From the NCBI GenBank assembly GCA_038213835.1, contig JBBQSN010000082.1, positions 1 to 15,460 on the forward strand: 15,460 nucleotides of DNA. The letters are read 5' to 3'. Each line of letters starts with the position of its first letter. Positions within the stretch are counted from its first letter, which is position 1. The translations under genes were made by a program, and so were the position numbers. Source of the DNA: JBBQSN01 sp038213835 (GTDB lineage: Bacteria; Actinomycetota; Actinomycetes; Actinomycetales; CAWJMD01). This document shows positions 7,463 to 15,319 of the stretch, in pieces. The notes beneath the pieces are model-generated. The model did not search any database, had not been told where the DNA came from, and saw only the letters and a list, made by a program, of their open reading frames with translations.

Positions 7463-8326
7463 ATGCCCTCGGACCACCTCGCCCGCCCCTCGCTCGGGAC
7501 GGCCGTGCCGGTGGCGGCCTCCGGCCTGCTCGCCGAGGTGCTCGGCGGTCCCCCGGTCGACGCCCTCGTGGTGGCCAGCGGCCGACCGGCCGCCTACCTC
7601 ACGTACTCGGCCAGGGGCGGCGACCGCGTGCTCGGCGTCGTGACCCGCCAGGCCACCTGCCCGGCCAGCGGGCTGGTGCTGCCCCCGGGCCGCGCGCCGC
7701 TCGACCTGCTGCCTGCGGGCACCCGGGTCCGGATCGGCGAGGGCGTCGTGCAGGGCCCCACCCACCGGCTCGTGGTCGGGCGCTGGTTCCTGCCCGCCTC
7801 CGCCCCGCGCCGGGGCACCCCCGACCCGGACGCCCTCGCCGGTGCCCGTCGGTGGGTCGACACCCAGCAGGTGCCGGACGACGTCCTGCTCGCCAGGTGC
7901 GACGGCGCCCGAGCGGCCCGCACCCTGCTGCACGGCGACCTGGACGACGCCTCCGCGCAGCTGGCCGGGCTGCTCGGTCGCGGGCCGGGTCTGACGCCCA
8001 GCGGGGACGACGTCGTCGCCGGCATCCTGCTGGCGGCGCGCCGGGTGCTGACGTACGAGCGCCTCGAGCAGGTGGGCGGCGTGGTCCGTCGGGCCGCCCG
8101 CCTGGCCACCACGGTCGTCTCCCGCGGCATGCTGACCGACGCCACCGCGGGCTGGTGCCCGGACGTCGTCGGTCGCGCGCTGGCCGGCCTGCTCGTGCCG
8201 GGCTCGCCCTCCGGCCGGGCCGCGGTCGGCGACCTGATGCGCGTGGGCCACACGTCCGGCGGCGACCTGCTCGCCGGGGCGCTGGCCGTGCTGGAGTGCG
8301 CGGTCACCCCGCAGGAGGTCGCGTGA
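7463..8326 (+). CDS. DUF2877 protein, AllH/YlbF-like component of a carbamoyltransferase
   Basis: The 287-residue protein carries the two DUF2877 hallmarks: GRGPGLTPSGDD (172-183) and VGHTSGGDLLAG (261-272). The E. coli homologue YlbF (AllH) has been reported to form oxamate carbamoyltransferase together with FdrA and YlbE. That enzyme converts oxalurate and phosphate to oxamate and carbamoyl phosphate at the end of anaerobic allantoin use. All three partners are adjacent here, which supports the same type of complex but not necessarily the same substrate. The ATG is chosen because a TANNNT element lies 7 nt upstream, with no Shine-Dalgarno. The 3' end overlaps the fdrA-like GTG by 4 bp. Confidence 0.9.
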   Translation: MPSDHLARPSLGTAVPVAASGLLAEVLGGPPVDALVVASGRPAAYLTYSARGGDRVLGVVTRQATCPASGLVLPPGRAPLDLLPAGTRVRIGEGVVQGPTHRLVVGRWFLPASAPRRGTPDPDALAGARRWVDTQQVPDDVLLARCDGARAARTLLHGDLDDASAQLAGLLGRGPGLTPSGDDVVAGILLAARRVLTYERLEQVGGVVRRAARLATTVVSRGMLTDATAGWCPDVVGRALAGLLVPGSPSGRAAVGDLMRVGHTSGGDLLAGALAVLECAVTPQEVA

Positions 8327-9864
8327 ACGTGGTCGGCCCCGGCCGTACCCACGTCGAGGTCCGCCACGGCAGCTACCACGACTCGGTGACGCTGCTGCAG
8401 GTGAGCAGCCGGCTCGGCGCGCTGCCCGACGTCGCCGCCGCCCAGGTCGCGATGGCGACGCCGTTGAACCTCGACGTCTTGTCCTCCATGGGTTTCGAGC
8501 TGCCCGCCACCGTCCCGGACGATCTGCTGGTCGCGGTGCGCGTGGACACCGCCGCCCCCGACCCCGAGGGCGTCGTGGCCCAGGTCCTGACCGGCCTGGA
8601 GGAGGCCCTGCGACCCCGCCGGACCGGCAGCGACACCGGCGGCTCCGGCGAAGCCGCTGCGCGGACGACCGCGGCGTCGCTGCGCCGCGACCCGTCGCCG
8701 CTGGTTCTGGTGTCGGTGCCCGGGGCGCACGCAGCCACCGAGGCGTGGGACGCCCTCGACCACGGCGCCTCGGTCATGCTGTTCAGCGACAACGTCTCCC
8801 TCGCCGACGAGGTCGCCCTCAAGACCGCCGCGGCCGATCGCGGGCTGCTCGTGATGGGGCCCGACTGCGGCACGGCGGTCCTCGGCGGCGTCGGTCTCGG
8901 GTTCGCGGGCGTGGTGCGTCCCGGGCCGGTCTCGCTCGTCGCGGCGTCCGGCACGGGCGCCCAGCACCTGATGGCGCTGCTCGACCTGGCCGGCGTCGGC
9001 GTCCGGCACTGCATCGGCCTCGGGGGACGCGACCTGGGCGCCGCCGTGGGCGGTCTGGGTGCCCGTAGCGCGCTCACGGCGCTCGCGTCCGACGAGGCCA
9101 CCGAGCTGGTGGTGGTGGTATCGAAACCCGCTGATCCAGAGGTGGTCTCGCAACTCGAGGCGCACGCGGCGGCGCTCGGCAGCGAGCTGGTGTGGGCGGT
9201 CCTGGGCCCGGACCGGCCGGACCTGACGGCGGCGGCGGAGGTCGTGCTCGACCGGCGCGGCGTGCCGCGCCCGGTGTGGCGCACGTGGGGTGAGGTCCCT
9301 GTCCCCGGCGAGCCCGGCCTGCTGCGGGGCCTGTTCGCCGGCGGGACGCTCTGCGACGAGTCGATGGCGATCGCCGCCCGCCGGCTCGGTCCGATCGCCT
9401 CCAACGTCCCGCTGGACGACACCTCGTCGGCGCTCGACGCCTCCGGTCCCGGCGCGCTCTCGGCGGCCCTCACGGCGGCCGGTCACGCCGTCGTGGACCT
9501 CGGCGACGACACGCTCACGGTCGGGCGGGCGCACCCGATGATCGACCCCACCCTGCGGCTGGAGGCGCTGGCCGAGGCCGGGGCCGACGCGCGGGTGCGG
9601 GTCGTCCTGCTCGACGTCGTGCTGGGGCACGGCGCCCACCCGGACCCCGCCGCGGCGCACGGCCCGGCCATTACCTCAGCGGTCGCCGCCGCGGCGCGGG
9701 GCGGCCGTGCCCTGCACGTCGTCGTCAGCCTGGTGGGCACCGCGGCCGACCCGCAGGGGCTCAGCCGGCAGGGCGAGGCCCTGGCCGCCGCCGGTGCGTA
9801 CGTGCTCGTCTCGAACGCGCAGGCCACCGCGGTGGCGACAGACCTGGCGGAGGGGCGAGGATGA
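8323..9864 (+). CDS. fdrA: FdrA family protein (AllF-like, acyl-CoA synthetase fold)
   Basis: This 513-residue protein is related to the alpha subunit of succinyl-CoA synthetase. Visible signatures are MGPDCGTA (178-185), the phosphate-binding ASGTGAQ (208-214), and the C-terminal-half motifs GLFAGGTLCDE (336-346) and GRAHPMIDPTLR (401-412). A Gly/Ala/Arg-rich linker lies at about 97-122. E. coli FdrA (555 residues) is a component of oxamate carbamoyltransferase (AllF). The GTG start overlaps the DUF2877 stop (GTGA), with AGGAGG ending 4 nt before it; the longer upstream open frame is read-through. The stop overlaps the DUF1116 start (ATGA). Family assignment is firm; the carbamoyl-transfer role is inferred from the conserved trio. 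Confidence 0.93.
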   Translation: MNVVGPGRTHVEVRHGSYHDSVTLLQVSSRLGALPDVAAAQVAMATPLNLDVLSSMGFELPATVPDDLLVAVRVDTAAPDPEGVVAQVLTGLEEALRPRRTGSDTGGSGEAAARTTAASLRRDPSPLVLVSVPGAHAATEAWDALDHGASVMLFSDNVSLADEVALKTAAADRGLLVMGPDCGTAVLGGVGLGFAGVVRPGPVSLVAASGTGAQHLMALLDLAGVGVRHCIGLGGRDLGAAVGGLGARSALTALASDEATELVVVVSKPADPEVVSQLEAHAAALGSELVWAVLGPDRPDLTAAAEVVLDRRGVPRPVWRTWGEVPVPGEPGLLRGLFAGGTLCDESMAIAARRLGPIASNVPLDDTSSALDASGPGALSAALTAAGHAVVDLGDDTLTVGRAHPMIDPTLRLEALAEAGADARVRVVLLDVVLGHGAHPDPAAAHGPAITSAVAAAARGGRALHVVVSLVGTAADPQGLSRQGEALAAAGAYVLVSNAQATAVATDLAEGRG

Positions 9865-11324
9865 TGCTGCCAGATGCCATGTCCGCCAGCGTCTCCGAGT
9901 TGCTGTCCGGGCCGTCGTCGGTGACGACAGTCGGCGTCGAGCTGTTCGCGCAGGCACTGGCCGACCAGGCCGTCGCCACCCACGCCGTCGAGTGGCGGCC
10001 TCCGCCGAGCGGCACCGAGGGCGACCTCGCGCGGGTGCTGGCGGACCCGCGTCGTGCCGAGGCGAACCGCAGCGCGCTGCAGCGCGTGCTGGCCAGCGGA
10101 GCCGTGCTGGTCGACGTGCGGCCGGCGCACCAGGCCCTCGACCTGCGGCCGGGCACGTTCCTGCACGCCGGACCACCGGTCGACTGGGACCGGGCTTCGG
10201 GCCCGCTGCGCGGTGCGCTCGTGGGTGCGCTGCTGCTCGAGGGCCTCGCTGACGACGCGACCGAGGCGGAGGGGCTGCTCGCGGCCGGGACCCTGCGCGA
10301 CGGCTCACCGATCGTGCTCGACCCCTGCCACCACCACGGCACGGTCGGTCCGATGGCGGGGGTGGTGAGCCCGTCGATGTGGGTGTTCGAGGTCGCCGAT
10401 CCCGGGTCCGGACGCCGTGCCTTCTGCTCGCTGAACGAGGGGCTCGGCAAGGTGCTGCGCTATGGCGCCTTCGGACCTGAGGTCGTCGAGCGGCTGCGCT
10501 GGATGTCAGCGGTGCTGGGACCGCTTCTGCAGCAGGCGGTCCGGCGTCGTGCGTCGTCCGAGGCCGGGCCGGTCGACGTCCGCTCCATCGTCGCCCAGAT
10601 GCTGCAGATGGGCGACGAGGGCCACAACCGCAACCGCGCCGGGACGATGATGCTGGTGCGCGAGCTCGTCCCCGAGCTGCTCGAGCTGGGGGCCGACCCG
10701 GGGCAGGTGGCCGAGGTCGTGCGGTTCTGCAACGGCAACGACCACTTCTTCCTCAACCTGGTGATGCCCGCCTGCAAGCTGGCCCTGGACGCCGGGCGCG
10801 ACGTGCCGGGGTCGACCCTCGTGGTCGCGATGGCTCGTAACGGCACCGACTTCGGCATCCAGGTCTCGGGCACGGGCGACCGCTGGTTCACCGCGCCGGC
10901 GCTGGTCCCCGAGGGGCTGTTCCTGGGGTCGTACGGACCGGACGACGCCAACCCGGACATCGGCGACTCCGCGATCACCGAGACAGCCGGCATCGGCGGG
11001 TTCGCGATGGCAGCGGCCCCGGCCATCGTCGCCTTCGTCGGTGGTGACTCGGGCACGGCGGTGCGCACCACCCGGCGCATGTACGAGATCACCCTCGGCG
11101 AGCACCCGGTGTTCCAGATCGCCTCGATGGGGTTCCGCGGCTCCCCCGTCGGCATCGACGTCACGTCCGTCGTCCGGACCGGGATCCTGCCCCAGATCAA
11201 CACCGGCATGGCCGGAAGGGTCGCCGGGACCGGCCAGGTGGGTGCGGGTCTGGTGACGCCGCCCCAGGAGTGCTTCGAGCACGCGCTGACCGCCCTCGCG
11301 GCCGAGGTGCCCGACCGCTCCTGA
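9861..11324 (+). CDS. DUF1116 protein, AllG/YlbE-like component of a carbamoyltransferase
   Basis: This 487-residue DUF1116 protein is the homologue of E. coli YlbE (AllG). Conserved blocks include HHHGTVGPMAGV (157-168), CSLNEGLGKVLRYGA (189-203), GDEGHNRNRAGT (251-262), NGNDHFFLNL (291-300), MARNGTDFGIQVSG (324-337) and GFRGSPVGIDV (424-434). The density of His, Asn, Asp and Arg in these blocks suggests an active-site protein. The ATG at 9861 overlaps the FdrA stop, with GGAGG 7 nt upstream; a second ATG follows directly. It is the last gene of the plus-strand operon and meets the convergent SnoaL-like gene after 15 bp. Together with DUF2877 and FdrA it forms the expected three-protein carbamoyltransferase. 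Confidence 0.94.
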   Translation: MMLPDAMSASVSELLSGPSSVTTVGVELFAQALADQAVATHAVEWRPPPSGTEGDLARVLADPRRAEANRSALQRVLASGAVLVDVRPAHQALDLRPGTFLHAGPPVDWDRASGPLRGALVGALLLEGLADDATEAEGLLAAGTLRDGSPIVLDPCHHHGTVGPMAGVVSPSMWVFEVADPGSGRRAFCSLNEGLGKVLRYGAFGPEVVERLRWMSAVLGPLLQQAVRRRASSEAGPVDVRSIVAQMLQMGDEGHNRNRAGTMMLVRELVPELLELGADPGQVAEVVRFCNGNDHFFLNLVMPACKLALDAGRDVPGSTLVVAMARNGTDFGIQVSGTGDRWFTAPALVPEGLFLGSYGPDDANPDIGDSAITETAGIGGFAMAAAPAIVAFVGGDSGTAVRTTRRMYEITLGEHPVFQIASMGFRGSPVGIDVTSVVRTGILPQINTGMAGRVAGTGQVGAGLVTPPQECFEHALTALAAEVPDRS

Positions 11325-11346
11325 CGGCTGCCGGCGGGGTCAGCCG
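11325..11346. terminator. Candidate bidirectional hairpin between convergent genes
   Basis: CGGCTG (11325-11330) can pair with CAGCCG (11341-11346) around a 10-nt loop, just after the DUF1116 stop and across the stop of the convergent gene. The 6-bp stem is short and has no T-run, so this is tentative. Confidence 0.3.
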
Positions 11347-11729
11347 GTGGCGACGGCCGCCAGGGCGTCGGTCTCGGTCTCGAACCGGGCCACCGACGTC
11401 ACCAGCGCGCCGGCGACGTCGAACACGACCCAGGTGTCGAGCGGTGGCGCGTCGCGCAGCTGTGCGGGTGCGTCGGCCGTCGTGGTCCAGCGCGCCTTCT
11501 CGTGCACCAGGACCCGGCCGTCGACCTCGGCGAGGTCGTGCTGGGGCACCAGCTCGACGCCCGAGCGCACCAGCCAGGCGCGCATGACGTCGTGCCCGTG
11601 ACCGGTGCCGCGCGGGCCGGCCACCGCGACCTCGAGGACGCACAGCGCGAGCGCGGCGTCCACGTCGCGTGAGTTGACGGCCTCGTGCCAGGCCCGTACC
11701 ACCGCGACCGGTGAGCTCACCGCGTCCAT
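11340..11729 (-). CDS. NTF2/SnoaL-like small protein
   Basis: The 129-residue product begins with a helix AVVRAWHEAVNSRDVDAAL, followed by alternating strands (DTWVVFDVAGALVTSVARFET). This is the layout of the nuclear transport factor 2/SnoaL-like fold, whose members are small cyclases, isomerases or ligand-binding proteins. No function can be read from the sequence. The ATG at 11729 directly abuts AGGAG (11730-11734). A GTG three codons in (11720) is 8 nt from that site and may be the real start, giving 126 residues. It lies 27 bp downstream of the RDD gene on the same strand and is probably co-transcribed with it. Confidence 0.8.
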   Translation of the reverse strand: MDAVSSPVAVVRAWHEAVNSRDVDAALALCVLEVAVAGPRGTGHGHDVMRAWLVRSGVELVPQHDLAEVDGRVLVHEKARWTTTADAPAQLRDAPPLDTWVVFDVAGALVTSVARFETETDALAAVATG

Positions 11730-11756
11730 CTCCTGTCGTGCATCGGGCCCGGCGCG

Positions 11757-12200
11757 TCAGCGCCGGAGCAGGATCGTGCGGGCCGCACGGTCGTGCAGGC
11801 CGCGCTGGTCGCGGTCGTAGATGACCGCGGGCACGACCAGGCAGAGCAGCACCGTGCGCACCAGGGCGGGGACGGGCCCGGCCCAGCCTCCGTCGAGGCG
11901 ACGCAGTCGCAGTCCCAGCAGGGCCTGACCGGGGCTCGTCCCGATCGTGCCGAGGGTGAGCACGTTCAGGGCGGCGAAGATCCCGAGCGTGGCCCAGGGG
12001 TCTGCGTCGGCGAAGACGTTCGAGACCAGCAGGCAGGCGAGCCAGTCCACCGTCAGCGCCAGCAGCCGTCGCGGCACGCGGGCGAGCGACCCGCTGCCCT
12101 CCTCGGGCAGGCCGAGGCCCTGGCCCGGGTACCCCAGACCGCGTTCCTGGGCGGACGGCGGACCCTCCATCCAGGACGCGACGTCGCGACGGTTCACCAC
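11757..12200 (-). CDS. RDD family membrane protein
   Basis: The 147-residue protein has a hydrophilic N-terminus rich in Gly and Pro, then the RDD domain. This comprises RRLLALTVDWLACLLVS (about 44-60, with Arg45 and Asp52), a second hydrophobic stretch (about 69-87), GTSPGQALLGLRLRR (87-101), and a third hydrophobic stretch ending in LHDRAARTILL (135-145). Function of the family is mostly unknown; some members affect ion transport. An RDD gene beside glnA is a familiar actinobacterial arrangement (also next to glnA1 in Mycobacterium tuberculosis), so this is likely vertical chromosomal content. The start is GTG directly followed by a second GTG, with no Shine-Dalgarno. Confidence 0.9.
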   Translation of the reverse strand: MVNRRDVASWMEGPPSAQERGLGYPGQGLGLPEEGSGSLARVPRRLLALTVDWLACLLVSNVFADADPWATLGIFAALNVLTLGTIGTSPGQALLGLRLRRLDGGWAGPVPALVRTVLLCLVVPAVIYDRDQRGLHDRAARTILLRR

Positions 12201-12206
12201 GTCAGG

Positions 12207-12212
12207 AGGCTA
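12207..12212 (-). promoter_or_regulatory. Candidate -10 element of the RDD gene (leaderless)
   Basis: On the minus strand TAGCCT fits TANNNT and is followed by 6 nt and the GTG at 12200. With no Shine-Dalgarno upstream, a leaderless message is the simplest reading. Confidence 0.4.
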
Positions 12213-12263
12213 GCCGTGACCACCGGGTCGGCCCGTCGCGGGTAGGTTCGTCGGGTCCGCGAC

Positions 12264-12301
12264 GTAACGCCGGGGAAACATCCGGGACACCGACGGGAAA
12301 C
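12264..12301 (+). promoter_or_regulatory. GlnR operator with two full sites upstream of glnA
   Basis: The sequence reads GTAAC, 6 nt, GAAAC, 6 nt, GACAC, 6 nt, GAAAC. The known actinobacterial GlnR pattern is GTNAC-N6-GAAAC repeated with the same spacing. Only the third box departs from it (GACAC for GTNAC). The spacing is exact over 38 bp, so nitrogen-dependent control of glnA by GlnR is very likely. Confidence 0.88.
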
Positions 12302-12311
12302 TGCCCCGCCC

Positions 12312-12317
12312 TACCGT
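12312..12317 (+). promoter_or_regulatory. Candidate -10 element of glnA
   Basis: TACCGT fits TANNNT and lies 10 nt after the GlnR operator. Transcription would start near 12324, placing the operator at about -60 to -23 and giving a leader of about 53 nt. A second match, TAGGTT at 12243-12248, lies upstream of the operator and is a less likely alternative. Confidence 0.4.
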
Positions 12318-12376
12318 CGCACCCGACCCGACACCCGCTGGGCCGCCCGCACGGGCGCGCCGACGAGGAGGAATGC

Positions 12377-13801
<1,425 letters not shown>

Positions 13802-13813
13802 GCCCCCCGGTCA

Positions 13814-13853
13814 GGCGGCGCCCCGGTCACTCTCCTGGTGGCCGGGGCGTCGT
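13814..13853 (+). terminator. Hairpin terminator after glnA
   Basis: Starting 12 nt after the glnA stop, CGCCCCGGTCAC (13819-13830) pairs with GTGGCCGGGGCG (13838-13849) around a 7-nt loop, with one G-U pair. The stem can extend outward by three or four weaker pairs. There is no T-run, as is common in actinobacteria. The rest of the gap to the next gene (13854-13967) shows no clear feature. Confidence 0.7.
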
Positions 13854-13967
13854 GCGTCATCCCACCGCGACGCCCGCAGCGTGTTCCACCGGCTCGAGAC
13901 ACGGGCGACACCGTCGGACCGAGGTGCACGGGGGCGACGACGAGCCGATCGAGAGGACACTGGACGC

Positions 13968-14750
13968 GTGGACGATCCTCTCGTGCGACGGCTGCGGATG
14001 GCCGGCTGCGTGTTCGCCGAGGACGAGGCGGACGTGCTGCGGGGGGCGGCCGGCTCGGCCGAGCATCTGGAGCAGCTGGTGGTCCGACGCGTCGCGGGCG
14101 AGCCGTTAGAGGTGGTGGTCGGGTTCGCCGACTTCTGCGGAGTGCGGGTCCAGGTCGACCCGGGCGTGTTCGTCCCCCGCGGGCGCACGGCGCTGATGGT
14201 CGAGCTGGCGGTCGAGCACCTGCACGGACGAGCCGGCCCGGTGCAGGTCGACCTGTGTTGCGGCACAGGTGCGATCGGGCTGGCCGTGACGGCGAGGGTC
14301 CCGGGCCTCGCACTGGTCGCGTCCGAGCTCGACCCGGCAGCCGTGAGCTGCGCCAGGCGCAACGTGGAGCCGGTCGGTGGGCTGGTCGTCGCGGGCGACC
14401 TGTTCGACGGGCTGCCTGACCACCTGCGTGGACGGGTCGACGTCGTCACCTGCAACGCGCCCTACGTGCCCACCGACGCCATCGCCGCGATGCCGCCGGA
14501 AGCCCGGGACCACGAGCACCGCGTCGCCCTGGACGGCGGGTCAGACGGCCTGGACGTCGTCCGCCGGGCACTGGGCGAAGCGCCCGGGTGGCTGGCACCG
14601 GGGGGCCTGGTGTGCGTCGAGGTGGGTCGGGAGCAGGTCGCGGCGACGTTGGCGCACGCGCGGGCCGCGGGACTGCGGGCCGAGCACCGAACTGACGACG
14701 AGATTGCTGGCTCGGTCGTCGTAGCCGCGCTCGTCGGCGGAACGCCCTGA
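13968..14750 (+). CDS. Putative protein N5-glutamine methyltransferase (PrmC/HemK-related)
   Basis: This 260-residue SAM-dependent methyltransferase resembles PrmC/HemK. It has a short helical N-terminal part (MAGCVFAEDEADVL), a linker strand GEPLEVVVGFADFCGVRV with VDPGVFVPR (63-71), the SAM motif DLCCGTGAIGL (95-105), an acidic strand end SELDP (119-123) and NAPYVPT (163-169). Classical PrmC has NPPY; the NAPYVPT form is typical of a separate actinobacterial family annotated as putative N5-glutamine methyltransferase, so release factors need not be the substrate. GTG at 13968 is chosen because homologous sequence begins just after it; AGAGGA lies 10 nt upstream, which is only fair. Codon 47 is a rare TTA Leu (14106-14108). 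Confidence 0.85.
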   Translation: MDDPLVRRLRMAGCVFAEDEADVLRGAAGSAEHLEQLVVRRVAGEPLEVVVGFADFCGVRVQVDPGVFVPRGRTALMVELAVEHLHGRAGPVQVDLCCGTGAIGLAVTARVPGLALVASELDPAAVSCARRNVEPVGGLVVAGDLFDGLPDHLRGRVDVVTCNAPYVPTDAIAAMPPEARDHEHRVALDGGSDGLDVVRRALGEAPGWLAPGGLVCVEVGREQVAATLAHARAAGLRAEHRTDDEIAGSVVVAALVGGTP

Positions 14751-14758
14751 CCGGGCGT
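14742..14758. terminator. Hairpin enclosing the methyltransferase stop codon
   Basis: ACGCCC (14742-14747) pairs with GGGCGT (14753-14758) around the loop TGACC, which contains the stop codon. It sits between two convergent reading frames and could end transcription from both sides. The stem is short. Confidence 0.35.
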
Positions 14759-15189
14759 CAGGTGTCGACCAGAAACGACAGCGAGCGGCGCTGCGACCAG
14801 CAGCGACCGACCGCCTCGGAGCCCATGGTCGACCGGTCGACCAAGGCCAGGCCGACGGTGCTGTGGCCGGGGGCGCGACGATCGCCCAGGGTCGGTATCG
14901 ACGGCAACACCCCGATCTCCTCCACCGACACCACGCCGCCGGCCGGCCGGACGCCGCCTCGAGCAGCCGACGTCGACGAGCCGACTTCGACCAGCCCCAC
15001 CGCGGTCGCGCCCGCCCCTCGCGCCGCCGCGGCGACAGCCGGGTAGAGCACGGCGCACCGTGGGGTCCCGAGGGTCCGCGTTGGCCGGCGCACCGCGCCG
15101 GGCGCGTCCGGCGCGGACGAGGTCGTGCAGAGCGGCGTCGACCTGGCCGAAACGTCGGTCGGTCCCGCGAGCGTGCGCGCCCCTGGCAC
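14758..15189 (-). pseudogene. Decayed DUF2332 family gene
   Basis: Pieces of one DUF2332 protein lie in order on the minus strand but in different frames. They are ALHDLVRAGRA (about 15133-15101), then RCAVLYPAVAAAARG through VGLVEVGSS (about 15060-14974), then RLLEAASGRPAAW (14969-14931), then VSVEEIGVLPSIPTLGDRR and GHSTVGLALVDRS through GRCWSQRRSLSFLVDT (14931-14758). The third and fourth pieces overlap by one base, as expected from loss of one G. From memory of the family, a large middle part (over 100 residues) is missing between the second and third pieces, and more is missing near the N-terminus. One frame stays open for 143 codons, so a gene caller may report a small hypothetical protein; I consider it a remnant. 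Family function is unknown. Confidence 0.6.
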
Positions 15190-15231
15190 CCGACCACCCT
15201 AGCGACGCGCCGTCCCTGACGGGCGCAGAAC

Positions 15232-15272
15232 GTATCCACAGGTCGTGGCTCGATGGTGCGGCCTGTGGACAA
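15232..15272. other. Inverted pair of DnaA-box-like sequences
   Basis: GTATCCACA (15232-15240) matches 8 of 9 bases of TTATCCACA. TGTGGACAA (15264-15272) is the exact complement of TTGTCCACA, the DnaA box form common in GC-rich actinobacteria. They face each other, sharing the inverted repeat TCCACAGG/CCTGTGGA with a 19-bp centre. Two boxes are too few for oriC; they could be a DnaA-responsive site or simply a hairpin. Confidence 0.4.
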
Positions 15273-15293
15273 CCCTCGATCCCAAAGGCGTTG

Positions 15294-15309
15294 TCGTACA
15301 GGTGTTCTA
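15294..15309 (+). promoter_or_regulatory. LexA (SOS) box
   Basis: TCGTAC-AGGT-GTTCTA matches the actinobacterial LexA consensus TCGAAC-N4-GTTCGA at 10 of 12 fixed positions with exact spacing. It overlaps the first two bases of the -10 element, a good position for repression. Confidence 0.6.
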
Positions 15310-15313
15310 GTCT
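15308..15313 (+). promoter_or_regulatory. -10 element of the last gene (leaderless)
   Basis: TAGTCT fits TANNNT and is followed by 6 nt and an ATG at 15320. No Shine-Dalgarno is present, so a leaderless message is likely. Confidence 0.5.
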
Positions 15314-15319
15314 GGGTGC

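Noticed and set aside
13881..13967. Longer methyltransferase starting at ATG 13881
   Set aside because: The extra 29 residues are Arg-rich and unlike the family N-terminus; no Shine-Dalgarno supports that ATG.
13802..13967. Riboswitch or small RNA after glnA
   Set aside because: Only the terminator-like hairpin is visible; the remainder shows no conserved structure that I recognise.
15232..15309. Replication origin
   Set aside because: Only two DnaA-box-like sites, no AT-rich region and no dnaA or dnaN nearby.
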